Of a stretch of DNA of 64,000 nucleotides, positions 37,687 through 45,407 are shown in pieces. Under the pieces are notes generated by a model. That model had not been told where the DNA came from. It saw nothing but the letters and a program-made list of their open reading frames with translations, and did no database searches. The position numbers and the translations under genes were made by a program. Source of the DNA: Streptomyces sp. Root1304 (GTDB lineage: Bacteria > Actinomycetota > Actinomycetes > Streptomycetales > Streptomycetaceae); the NCBI RefSeq assembly GCF_001426405.1, contig NZ_LMEP01000012.1:1254707-1318706 (forward strand), read 5' to 3'. Each line of letters starts with the position of its first letter. Position 1 is the first letter of the stretch.

Positions 37687-38988
37687 TCAGCCCCGGAGCC
37701 ACTCCGGCGCGTCCGCCCCCGCGACCCCCGGCGGCCGGGACCATCCCGCGGGCCCGCCCTCGTACGACACCGGCGACATCGCGTACCGCAGCCGCCCCAA
37801 CGGGCCCTCCGACTCGGCGAGATGCCGCTCCGGCTCGTACCGGGGCAGCGTCCCCGTCAGCCAGTGCGCGGTCTGCGCCAGCGCGAGCCGGACGAGACGG
37901 CTGCCGCCCTCCGTGCGCTGCTCGGTCAGCGACCGCAGCACCGACGCGGCCAGCAGATAGCCCGTGCCGTGGTCCAGCGCCTGCGCGGGCAGCGCCCCCG
38001 GCTCCTGGGCCGACCCCTCGGTGACCGCGATCCCGGTCGCCACCTGGACCAGGCTGTCGAAGCCGCGCCGCCCGCCCCAGGGCCCGCGGTCGCCCCAGGC
38101 GGAGAGCCGGGCGGTCACCAGGCCCGGCCGCCCCAGATCGAAGCGGTCGAGCGCGCCCGGCCGGTATCCGGTGACCAACACGTCGGCCCCGTCGAGGAGT
38201 TCGGCGAAGGTACGCCGGTCCGAAGGGCGGTCCAGATCGAGCGCCGTCGTCCGCTTGCCCACGTCCGTGTCCGCGTGCTGGTCCGGCAGTTCGGGATTGC
38301 CCGGCGGGTCGATCCGCAGCACGTCCGCCCCCAGCAGCGCCAGCGTCCTGGTCGCGACCGGCCCGGCGATCACCCGGGTCAGGTCCAGGACCCGCAGCGG
38401 CCCCGAACGGCGCCGGGGCGGGGCCTCGTCGAGCCGCTCCCGGGTCAGCAGCGGCCGCGCCGCGACCACCCGGCCCTGCGGATGCGCCGCCCACTCCTCG
38501 GGGGTGCGCAGGGCGACGGCCAGCCCCCCGGCCGCGTACACCGCCGTCTCGACCTCGACGGCCTTCCGCTCGCCCATCGCCGCGGCGACGGCCTCCACCG
38601 ACTCCTCCCGGACACCGAGCGCGGCGAGCAACGCCGCCCGGTGGTGCGGGTAGTTGGCGTGGGTGCGGACCCAGCCGTCGGCCGTCCGCCAGAACCGGGA
38701 CAGCGGCGCGAAGCTCACCGGGGCCCGCCCGTCGACCCGTAGGTGCCGCTCGCTCACGAAGGCGGTGGCGACGGCCCCGTCGTCCACCCGCACCGGGCCG
38801 GCGCCGCCCGCGTGCTCCACCGCGGCGAGCCCGGCGACGGCGACCGCGGCCCGCGCCAGGTCCATCACCGGCAGCCGCGCGGGCAGCAGCCCGGACACCC
38901 CGCCGTACTCCACCCGGTCGACCAGGGCGGGATCGCCGCCGAGAGCCGACCACAGCAACTCCGTACCGGAACGCACTGTGTTGTCCAT
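37687..38988 (-). CDS. CaiB/BaiF-type CoA-transferase, circularly permuted
   Basis: A 433-aa class III CoA-transferase homologue whose halves are in reversed order. Residues 1-200 resemble the usual C-terminal part (SRFWRTADGWVRTHANYPHHRAALLAALG, YAAGGLAVALRTPEEW). Residues 205-430 carry the usual N-terminal signature (LRVLDLTRVIAGPVATRTLALLGADVLRIDPP, DADVLVTGYRPGALDR-like, LDHGTGYLLAASVL). ATG 38988 is chosen; no ribosome site is seen, and CATAGT 7 bp upstream suggests a leaderless mRNA. A 17-bp palindrome overlaps this promoter. Family members move CoA between carboxylic acids; substrate unknown. Convergent with the dehydrogenase gene. Confidence 0.82.
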   Translation of the reverse strand: MDNTVRSGTELLWSALGGDPALVDRVEYGGVSGLLPARLPVMDLARAAVAVAGLAAVEHAGGAGPVRVDDGAVATAFVSERHLRVDGRAPVSFAPLSRFWRTADGWVRTHANYPHHRAALLAALGVREESVEAVAAAMGERKAVEVETAVYAAGGLAVALRTPEEWAAHPQGRVVAARPLLTRERLDEAPPRRRSGPLRVLDLTRVIAGPVATRTLALLGADVLRIDPPGNPELPDQHADTDVGKRTTALDLDRPSDRRTFAELLDGADVLVTGYRPGALDRFDLGRPGLVTARLSAWGDRGPWGGRRGFDSLVQVATGIAVTEGSAQEPGALPAQALDHGTGYLLAASVLRSLTEQRTEGGSRLVRLALAQTAHWLTGTLPRYEPERHLAESEGPLGRLRYAMSPVSYEGGPAGWSRPPGVAGADAPEWLRG

Positions 38989-38998
38989 GGACGGCACT

Positions 38999-39015
38999 AT
39001 GGCACTCAGTGCCAT
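38999..39015. promoter_or_regulatory. 17-bp perfect palindrome at the CoA-transferase promoter
   Basis: ATGGCACT-C-AGTGCCAT lies 11 bp upstream of the CoA-transferase start, overlapping the predicted -10 to -35 region. The symmetry suits a TetR- or GntR-type dimer. No regulator gene is adjacent, so the factor would be encoded elsewhere. Confidence 0.6.
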
Positions 39016-39018
39016 GCG

Positions 39019-39054
39019 AAGGGCCCCGGTGTGGCACACCACACCAGGGCCCTT
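39019..39054 (-). terminator. Hairpin terminator of the subtilisin gene
   Basis: AAGGGCCC-C-GGTGTGG pairs with CCACACC-A-GGGCCCTT around a CACA loop, 16 nt per arm with one mismatch, 37 bp beyond the peptidase stop on the minus strand. Confidence 0.85.
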
Positions 39055-39090
39055 CCTGTCCGGCTTCCACGCTCAGGAAGCTGTCCGGCC

Positions 39091-40626
39091 TCAGCGGCGG
39101 ACGGCGTCCAGCGCGTCGATCAGACCGGCTCCGTAGAAGCCGTTCTTGTTCTTGCCACCCTCGCAGACGGCGTCGATCTTGCCGTCGTTGTCGATGTCGT
39201 ACGGGTTGGTGCAGGCGCGGTCGTCGGCCTGCGCGTACAGCAGCGCCTTCAGCGCCGCCGGGCTCGCGTGGGGGTGCGTCGACTTGATGAGCGCCAGGAC
39301 ACCCGCCGCGTGCGGCGAGGCCATCGACGTACCGGCCTTGTAGTTGTAGCCGCCGTTGACCGTGGTCGACAGGATGCGGCCGTTGACCGCCGGGGCGTCC
39401 GGGGCCTGGTAGACGGTGCTGTCGCCACCGGGGGCGGAGACGTCGATGACACCGAGACCGTAGTTGGAGTAGGACGCCTTGAGGCCCTTGGCTCCGGTCG
39501 CGGAGACCGTCACGACGCCCGGCAGCATCGCCGGGTAGTCGAAGCACTCCTTCGGGTCGATGACCCGGTCACCCGGAGTGGTGTCGTTCGGGCTGCTGTT
39601 GTCGAGGATCGAGTCGGCCGCGAGGTCGAACTTCGAGTTGCCCGCCGCCGCGACGTTGACCGTGCCCCGGCGCTCCGCGTAGCGGGTCGCGCGGGTGACG
39701 GCCTCGATCAGGGCCTTCTGGTCCGCGTCGTTCTTGCACGCGAACATCCACGGGTCGGTGTAGTAGCTGTTGTTCGTGATGTCGACGCCGTGCTCGGCCG
39801 CCCACACGAAGCCACAGACCACGGCCTCGGTGTAGAAGAAGCCGTCCGGGGTGGACACCTTGATGCCGGCGAGCTTCACGCCCGGCGCGACACCGGTGAC
39901 GCCGATGCCGTTCTTGGCAGCGCCGATGGTGCCGGCGACGTGCGTGCCGTGGTCGCTCTCGCCCACGTTCGGACGCCACGAACCGGCGGTGGTGTCCGGC
40001 TTGCCGGACACGCAGTTCGCGGACTTCGCGGCGTCGAAGTTCGGCGCCAGGTCCGGGTGGGTGTCGTCGACACCGGTGTCGATGATGCCGACCGTGACCC
40101 GCTTGCTGCCGAGGGTCTTCTGGTGGGCCTTGTCGGCCTTGATCGCCGGGAGGTCCCACTGCAGGGGCTCCAGCGGGTCCTGCTCGTCCGTCGCGCGCTC
40201 GGCGGCGGCCTTCGCCTCGGCCGCGGACAGCGTCTGCGCGCCCTCGTCGACGGCGTCGTCGGACTGGACGGTCAGCGGGGCGGTACGGGTCGAACCGGCC
40301 GACACCACACCGCGCGCCTGACGGATCGTCTTCGCGAACTCGGGGTTCTGCGAGTGGACGACTATGACGCCTATCTGGTCGTACGAGACGACGACCTCGC
40401 CACCCGCGGCGGCGATGGCCTTCTTCACCGAGGCGGCCGTCCAGCGGCCACCGTCGACGTTGACGACGTACGAGAGCTTCGGGCCGTTCGTGGCGACGGC
40501 GGCCGGAGCGTCACTCAGTTCCGCGGCGGAGGCGGCGCCGGGGGCAAGGAAGCCGAGCGAGGCCGTGAGCGCGAGACCAACCGGCAGAGCGAGAGCTCGG
40601 CCGCGCCTCGATCCCAGATGAGCCAT
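39091..40626 (-). CDS. Secreted S8 family serine peptidase (subtilisin-like)
   Basis: A 511-aa exported protease. A Sec signal peptide (basic start, hydrophobic core, cleavage near ASA-AE) leads to an inhibitor-I9-like propeptide of about 80 residues. The catalytic domain has Asp183 (GIIDTGVDDTHPD), His226 (DHGTHVAGTIG) and Ser434 (GTSMASPHAAG), with oxyanion Asn in NVAAAGNSKFD. Six Cys are likely paired in disulfides. A DNDGKID stretch near the C-terminus looks like a Ca2+-binding loop. Start ATG 40626. The long upstream leader contains an inverted repeat. It probably serves extracellular protein degradation. Confidence 0.95.
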   Translation of the reverse strand: MAHLGSRRGRALALPVGLALTASLGFLAPGAASAAELSDAPAAVATNGPKLSYVVNVDGGRWTAASVKKAIAAAGGEVVVSYDQIGVIVVHSQNPEFAKTIRQARGVVSAGSTRTAPLTVQSDDAVDEGAQTLSAAEAKAAAERATDEQDPLEPLQWDLPAIKADKAHQKTLGSKRVTVGIIDTGVDDTHPDLAPNFDAAKSANCVSGKPDTTAGSWRPNVGESDHGTHVAGTIGAAKNGIGVTGVAPGVKLAGIKVSTPDGFFYTEAVVCGFVWAAEHGVDITNNSYYTDPWMFACKNDADQKALIEAVTRATRYAERRGTVNVAAAGNSKFDLAADSILDNSSPNDTTPGDRVIDPKECFDYPAMLPGVVTVSATGAKGLKASYSNYGLGVIDVSAPGGDSTVYQAPDAPAVNGRILSTTVNGGYNYKAGTSMASPHAAGVLALIKSTHPHASPAALKALLYAQADDRACTNPYDIDNDGKIDAVCEGGKNKNGFYGAGLIDALDAVRR

Positions 40627-40651
40627 GGGTTCTCCACATCATCCGTATGTA

Positions 40652-40681
40652 CTGTCCGCGCGCGGGTTTGCCCGCGGACAG
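40652..40681 (-). promoter_or_regulatory. Inverted repeat in the subtilisin leader
   Basis: CTGTCCGC and GCGGACAG flank an inner GGG/CCC pair in the 5' leader, 26-55 bp before the peptidase start codon. It could fold in mRNA or be an operator. The 100 bp beyond it is AT-rich and probably holds the promoters of this gene and the divergent DUF485 gene. Confidence 0.45.
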
Positions 40682-40899
40682 GTGCATGACGAGTGAAGCT
40701 ATCGCTGATCTTCCCGAAGCTTCAATGAGTTGAGAAGTTTTCATGAAGATCTGTTCAAAGAAATCCTCGGAGTGAACCGCTTCGCTTCCGGCTCCGTGCC
40801 GTTGGTCAGGGGAGGAGCTCCGCTCGGAGTCCCGCGTCCCGCACCCCAGGTGAGGCCCCCTTGACCATGCCGCCCGCCCCCGCGTCACGAGGAGAGTCC

Positions 40900-41274
40900 G
40901 TGGCTACCGAAGCACCGCCGCCGCCCAGAGACGGGACGGAGACCGCCGCCGGTCCCGTACAGCCCACGACGGAGGAGTTCGTCGAGGTGCAGCAGGGCGA
41001 GGAGTTCGGCGAACTGCGCCGTACCTACCGCTCGTTCGCCTTCCCGCTCACCCTGGCCTTCATCGCCTGGTACCTGCTGTACGTGCTGCTCTCCAACTAC
41101 GCGGGCGGCTTCATGGGCACCAAGGTCTTCGGCAACATCAACATGGCGCTGGTCCTGGGCCTCGGCCAGTTCCTCACCACCTTCCTCATCGCCTGGCTCT
41201 ACTCGCGGCACGCGGCGAACCGGCTCGACCCCAGGGCCGAGGCCATCAGAAACCGTATGGAGGGCGACGCATGA
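40900..41274 (+). CDS. DUF485 membrane protein, partner of ActP
   Basis: A 124-aa protein with two membrane helices (near residues 50-72 and 84-108) and a charged end (RHAANRLDPRAEAIRNRMEGDA). DUF485 proteins (YjcH type) are almost always encoded just before acetate permease ActP. GTG 40900 is preferred, with GAGGAG 7 nt upstream; ATG 40867 would add a Pro-rich extension. Its stop overlaps the ActP start (ATGA at 41271), so the proteins are made in step. Confidence 0.9.
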   Translation: MATEAPPPPRDGTETAAGPVQPTTEEFVEVQQGEEFGELRRTYRSFAFPLTLAFIAWYLLYVLLSNYAGGFMGTKVFGNINMALVLGLGQFLTTFLIAWLYSRHAANRLDPRAEAIRNRMEGDA

Positions 41275-42911
41275 GCACCCCCGTCCTGCTCGCGGCGGGC
41301 AACGCCACCACCGAGCACCGGCCGCTGATCATCGCCCTCTTCGGCGCCTTCGTCCTCGCGACCCTGGTCATCACCGTCTGGGCCGGCCGGCAGACCCGCA
41401 GCGCCGCCGACTTCTACGCCGGCGGCGGCCAGTTCACCGGCTTCCAGAACGGCCTCGCGATCTCCGGCGACTACATGTCCGCCGCGTCCTTCCTCGGCAT
41501 CAGCGGCGCCATCGCCCTCTACGGCTACGACGGCTTCCTCTACTCCATCGGCTTCCTCGTCGCCTGGCTCGTCGCCCTGCTCCTGGTCGCCGAACCGCTG
41601 CGCAACTCCGGCCGGTTCACGATGGGCGACGTCCTCGCCTACCGGATGCGCCAGCGCCCCGTCCGTACCGCCGCCGGCACCTCCACCATCGTCGTCTCGA
41701 TCTTCTACCTGCTCGCGCAGATGGCGGGCGCGGGCGTCCTCGTCTCACTGCTGCTCGGCATCACCAGCGACGGCGGCAAGATCGCGATCGTCGCCCTCGT
41801 CGGCCTGCTGATGATCGTCTACGTGACCATCGGCGGCATGAAGGGCACCACCTGGGTGCAGATGGTCAAGGCGGTCCTGCTCATCGCGGGCACGCTCCTG
41901 ATCACCTTCCTCATCCTGCTCAAGTTCGACTTCAACATCTCGGACCTGCTCGGCGCCGCCGCCACCAACAGCGGCAAGGGCGACGCCTTCCTGGAGCCCG
42001 GCCTCAAGTACGGCGCCACCGCCATGTCGAAGCTGGACTTCCTCTCGCTCGGCATCGCGCTCGTCCTCGGCACCGCCGGCCTGCCGCACATCCTGATCCG
42101 CTTCTACACGGTGCCGACCGCCAAGGCCGCCCGGAAGTCGGTCAACTGGGCCATCGGCATCATCGGCGCCTTCTACCTGATGACGATCGTCCTCGGCTTC
42201 GGCGCCGCCGCCCTGCTCAGCGGCGACACCATCAAGGCCTCCAACAAGGCGGGCAACACGGCGGCCCCGCTCACCGCCCTCGAGGTCGGCGGCGGCGCGG
42301 GATCCACCGGCGGTGCGATCCTCCTCGCCGTCATCTCCGCCGTCGCCTTCGCCACCATCCTCGCGGTCGTCGCCGGACTCACCCTGGCCTCGTCCTCGTC
42401 CTTCGCGCACGACATCTACGCGAACGTGATCAAGCGCGGCAAGGCCACCGAGAAGGAGGAGATGCGGGCCGCCCGCTGGTCCACCGTCCTCATCGGCATC
42501 GTCTCGATCGCGCTCGGCGCCCTCGCCCGCGACCTCAACGTCGCCGGCCTGGTCGCCCTCGCCTTCGCGGTCGCCGCCTCGGCCAACCTGCCGACGATCC
42601 TCTACTCGCTGTTCTGGAAGCGGTTCACCACCCGCGGCGCGCTCTGGTCGATCTACGGCGGACTGATCTCCTCCGTCGTCCTCGTGCTCTTCTCCCCGGT
42701 CGTCTCCGGCGGACCGGCCTCGATGTTCAAGGGCGTCGACTTCCACTGGTTCCCGCTGGAGAACCCGGGCCTGGTCTCGATCCCGCTGGGCTTCCTCCTC
42801 GGCTGGCTCGGCTCGCTCCTCTCCAAGGAGGAGCCGGACGCGGGCAAGTACGCCGAGCTGGAGGTCAAGTCCCTCACCGGCGTCGGGGTCGCCGCGGCGG
42901 TCAAGCACTGA
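41271..42911 (+). CDS. actP: Cation/acetate symporter
   Basis: A 546-aa member of the sodium:solute symporter family with about 13 membrane segments. ADFYAGGGQFTGFQNGLAISGDYMSAASFLGISG and GTAGLPHILIRFYTVPTAKAARKSV are ActP/MctC signatures, and TLASSSSFAHDIYANVIKRGKA is the conserved late segment. These carriers take up acetate, propionate or pyruvate with Na+ or H+. It is co-translated with the DUF485 gene and ended by a very strong hairpin. Confidence 0.93.
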   Translation: MSTPVLLAAGNATTEHRPLIIALFGAFVLATLVITVWAGRQTRSAADFYAGGGQFTGFQNGLAISGDYMSAASFLGISGAIALYGYDGFLYSIGFLVAWLVALLLVAEPLRNSGRFTMGDVLAYRMRQRPVRTAAGTSTIVVSIFYLLAQMAGAGVLVSLLLGITSDGGKIAIVALVGLLMIVYVTIGGMKGTTWVQMVKAVLLIAGTLLITFLILLKFDFNISDLLGAAATNSGKGDAFLEPGLKYGATAMSKLDFLSLGIALVLGTAGLPHILIRFYTVPTAKAARKSVNWAIGIIGAFYLMTIVLGFGAAALLSGDTIKASNKAGNTAAPLTALEVGGGAGSTGGAILLAVISAVAFATILAVVAGLTLASSSSFAHDIYANVIKRGKATEKEEMRAARWSTVLIGIVSIALGALARDLNVAGLVALAFAVAASANLPTILYSLFWKRFTTRGALWSIYGGLISSVVLVLFSPVVSGGPASMFKGVDFHWFPLENPGLVSIPLGFLLGWLGSLLSKEEPDAGKYAELEVKSLTGVGVAAAVKH

Positions 42912-42940
42912 CCACGGCGCAGCGGGTCGTATACGTTCCG

Positions 42941-42995
42941 CGAGGACCGGCTGGCCGCGTCGTAGAGTTCTACGACGCGGCCGTGCCGGTCCTCG
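42941..42995 (+). terminator. Long hairpin terminator after actP
   Basis: CGAGGACCGGC and GGCCGCGTCGTAGA pair with their inverted copies up to 42995, giving about 25 bp of stem with one short internal mismatch and a tiny loop. It is one of the strongest hairpins in the window. Confidence 0.92.
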
Positions 42996-43076
42996 TGACA
43001 ATCTGCCCTGCTCCTCGCCGGTGCGCTCACGTAGGCTCGGAACACACGCAACCACAAGACGGGGAGGGGGCCGACA

Positions 43077-44066
43077 GTGCTCATCGACACCTATGGCCGA
43101 GTCGCCACCGACCTGCGCGTCTCGCTGACGGACCGGTGCAACCTGCGCTGCACCTACTGCATGCCGGAGGAGGGCCTCCAGTGGCTCGCCAAGCCGGATC
43201 TCCTCACCGATGACGAGATCGTCCGGCTGATCCGCATCGCGGTCACCGACCTCGGCGTCACCGAGGTCCGCTTCACCGGCGGCGAACCGCTGCTCCGCCC
43301 CGGACTCGTCGGCATCGTCGAGCGCTGCGCGGCCCTGGAGCCGCGCCCCCGGATGTCCCTCACCACCAACGGCATCGGGCTGAAGCGCACCGCCGCCGCC
43401 CTCGAGGCCGCGGGCCTCGACCGGGTCAACGTCTCCCTGGACACCCTGCGCCCGGACGTCTTCAAGACCCTCACCCGGCGTGACCGCCACCGGGACGTCC
43501 TCGACGGCATGGCCGCCGCCCGGGACGCCGGACTCACCCCGGTCAAGGTCAACGCCGTCCTGATGCCGGGGCTCAACGCCGACGAGGCCCCCGACCTCCT
43601 CGCCTGGGCGATCACCGAGGGTTACGAGCTCCGCTTCATCGAGCAGATGCCCCTGGACGCCCAGCACGGCTGGAAGCGCGACGGCATGATCACCGCCGGG
43701 GACATCCTGGAGTCCCTGCGCACCCGCTTCACCCTGACCGCCGAGGGCGCCGACGAGCGCGGCTCGGCCCCCGCCGAGCGCTGGACCGTCGACGGCGGAC
43801 CGCACACGGTCGGTGTCATCGCCTCCGTCACCCGCCCGTTCTGCCGGGCCTGCGACCGGACCCGGCTCACCGCCGACGGACAGGTGCGGACCTGTCTGTT
43901 CGCGACCGAGGAGACGGACCTGCGGGCCGCCCTCCGGTCGGACGCCGGGGACGGGGAGGTCGCGGAGCTCTGGAAGAAGGCGATGTGGGGCAAGAAGGCC
44001 GGCTCCGGCCTCGACGACCCGAGCTTCCTGCAGCCCGAGCGTCCGATGTCGGCGATCGGCGGCTGA
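43077..44066 (+). CDS. moaA: GTP 3',8-cyclase (molybdenum cofactor biosynthesis)
   Basis: A 329-aa radical-SAM enzyme that, with MoaC, converts GTP towards cyclic pyranopterin monophosphate. The N-terminal 4Fe-4S motif is Cys21-x3-Cys25-x2-Cys28 (CNLRCTYC). The C-terminal cluster ligands are in FCRACDRTRLTADGQVRTC, and the chain ends with the functional Gly-Gly tail. GTG 43077 follows GGGGAGGGGG. It is a lone moa gene; the rest of the pathway is not in the window. Confidence 0.95.
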   Translation: MLIDTYGRVATDLRVSLTDRCNLRCTYCMPEEGLQWLAKPDLLTDDEIVRLIRIAVTDLGVTEVRFTGGEPLLRPGLVGIVERCAALEPRPRMSLTTNGIGLKRTAAALEAAGLDRVNVSLDTLRPDVFKTLTRRDRHRDVLDGMAAARDAGLTPVKVNAVLMPGLNADEAPDLLAWAITEGYELRFIEQMPLDAQHGWKRDGMITAGDILESLRTRFTLTAEGADERGSAPAERWTVDGGPHTVGVIASVTRPFCRACDRTRLTADGQVRTCLFATEETDLRAALRSDAGDGEVAELWKKAMWGKKAGSGLDDPSFLQPERPMSAIGG

Positions 44067-44118
44067 CGGCGGGGCACTCCCCAGGGGGTGCCACCGGACT
44101 CCCCTCGGCGGCCGACGG

Positions 44119-44337
44119 CTAGGGGGTGTCCCCGGACTCCCAGTCCGCGAGCGGGACCACGTCCTTCAGGAATCCCCGTACGCCCAGGAACTGCGAGAGG
44201 TGTTCGCGGTGCTCCTCGCACGCGAGCCAGGTCTTGCGACGCTCGGGCGTGTGCAGCTTGGGGTTGTTCCACGCGAGGACCCAGACGGCGTCGGCGCGGC
44301 AGGCTTTGGCGGAACAGATCGGCTTCTCTTCGCTCAC
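44119..44337 (-). CDS. Small Cys/His-containing conserved protein
   Basis: A 72-aa protein with CSAKACRADAVW and, 25 residues later, CEEHREHLSQFLGV. The C-x4-C and C-x2-H-x3-H groups suggest one zinc site. ADAVWVLAWNNPKLHTPERRKTWLA is highly streptomycete in style. I know it only as an uncharacterised conserved protein. GTG 44337 is the chosen start, with no clear ribosome site. A GC hairpin lies 22 bp upstream. Confidence 0.72.
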   Translation of the reverse strand: MSEEKPICSAKACRADAVWVLAWNNPKLHTPERRKTWLACEEHREHLSQFLGVRGFLKDVVPLADWESGDTP

Positions 44338-44358
44338 CTGATCATTGTCCAGCAAGGG

Positions 44359-44396
44359 CGATGCCGAGCAGCCACGGGGGGAGCTGCCCGGCATCG
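44359..44396 (-). promoter_or_regulatory. Leader hairpin of the small zinc-site protein gene
   Basis: CGATGCCG-G-GCAGC pairs with GCTGC-T-CGGCATCG across a 10-nt loop, ending 21 bp before the GTG start on the minus strand. It may act as an attenuator, a translation regulator or a promoter-proximal operator. Confidence 0.45.
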
Positions 44397-44519
44397 GTCC
44401 GTCGCTCCGACGGGGGATGCGGAGCGCGTAGGCAGTATGTCACGGCACCTGGGGTCGGGTGCACTGGAACTACATGATTGATCTGAGGTTTTCCTGAGGT
44501 TTCCGGCCACTCTCCGTGA

Positions 44520-44864
44520 TCACTTCCGGCCGTGCGGTTGCTCCCCGTCCTTGTCGCCGGAAGTCTCCGCGGCACCCAGCGCGGGCCGCGCCGGAGTCGG
44601 TACGAAGGTGGAGGGAAGGGACGGAGTCGACTCGCGTCCCGCGTTCGCGATGACCACGGCGATATAGGGGAGCAGGATGCCCAGGGCGAGCGCGACGACG
44701 GCCACGTGCCGTTCGACGTTCCACAGCACCGCGGCCGCGATCACGGAGAGCGTCCGGACCGTCATCGAGATGATGTAGCGCCGCTGCCGTCCCCGGACGT
44801 CGTCGGCGAGCCCCTGCCGGGCTCCCGTGATCCGGAAGACCTCGGATCCGCCACTCTTCGGCAT
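44520..44864 (-). CDS. DUF3099 family membrane protein
   Basis: A 114-aa actinobacterial protein. The pattern FRITGARQGLADDVRGRQRRYIISMTVRTLSVIAA opens DUF3099, with membrane helices at about residues 32-52 and 57-75, then a Pro/Thr-rich tail ending in HGRK. Function is unknown. ATG 44864 is chosen because conserved residues begin right after it, although the ribosome site is weak. It is divergent from the GlsB-like gene. Confidence 0.82.
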   Translation of the reverse strand: MPKSGGSEVFRITGARQGLADDVRGRQRRYIISMTVRTLSVIAAAVLWNVERHVAVVALALGILLPYIAVVIANAGRESTPSLPSTFVPTPARPALGAAETSGDKDGEQPHGRK

Positions 44865-45033
44865 CGTCGTCCACCACCCACCGGTCGCGCCGGACCCTCC
44901 CCGGTCCGGACCTCTTTCCACGGTACGCCCGCCCTTCAGCGCCGACGAGACCGGGGCACGGATGGCGCTGTCCGACATGCGCCGTATGGCGGAGGGGCCG
45001 AGACTGGGCGCACATGCGTACAAGGAGGCGACG

Positions 45034-45309
45034 ATGAGTTGGTTGTGGGCGATCATCGTGGGATTCGTCCTCGGCCTGATCGCGAAGGCGATCCTGCCGG
45101 GGAAGCAGCAGATCCCGCTCTGGCTGACGACCGTGTTCGGCATTCTCGGCAGCGTGCTCGGCAACGCGGTCGCGACCTGGATCGGCGTCAACGACACCAA
45201 GGGCATCGACTGGACCCGCCACCTGCTCCAGCTGCTCGGCGCCGTCGCCGTGGTCGGGGTGGGCGACATGCTGTGGGCCTCCATGAAGGGAACCCGGCAG
45301 CGAACCTAG
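45034..45309 (+). CDS. GlsB/YeaQ/YmgE family membrane protein
   Basis: A 91-aa protein of the transglycosylase-associated family with three helices: MSWLWAIIVGFVLGLIAKAILPG, LWLTTVFGILGSVLGNAVATWIG and LLGAVAVVGVGDMLW. These Gly-rich proteins are stress-related in other bacteria but lack known activity. ATG 45034 has AAGGAGG 5 nt upstream. A strong hairpin follows. Confidence 0.88.
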   Translation: MSWLWAIIVGFVLGLIAKAILPGKQQIPLWLTTVFGILGSVLGNAVATWIGVNDTKGIDWTRHLLQLLGAVAVVGVGDMLWASMKGTRQRT

Positions 45310-45333
45310 GCCGCCCCGTCGGCCACGTGAAAG

Positions 45334-45380
45334 CCGGGAGGCCCGGTACGGCACACCACGTGCCGTACCGGGCCTCCCGG
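45334..45380. terminator. Bidirectional hairpin between GlsB-like and tyrS genes
   Basis: A perfect 21-bp stem (45334-45354 with 45360-45380) around ACCAC, followed by TTCTC on the plus strand. Confidence 0.9.
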
Positions 45381-45407
45381 TTCTCACTCGGTCCGGTCGT
45401 ACGCCGC

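Noticed and set aside
38999..39015. CIRCE (HrcA) element
   Set aside because: The arms share GCACT with CIRCE, but CIRCE has a 9-bp spacer and the gene is not a chaperone.
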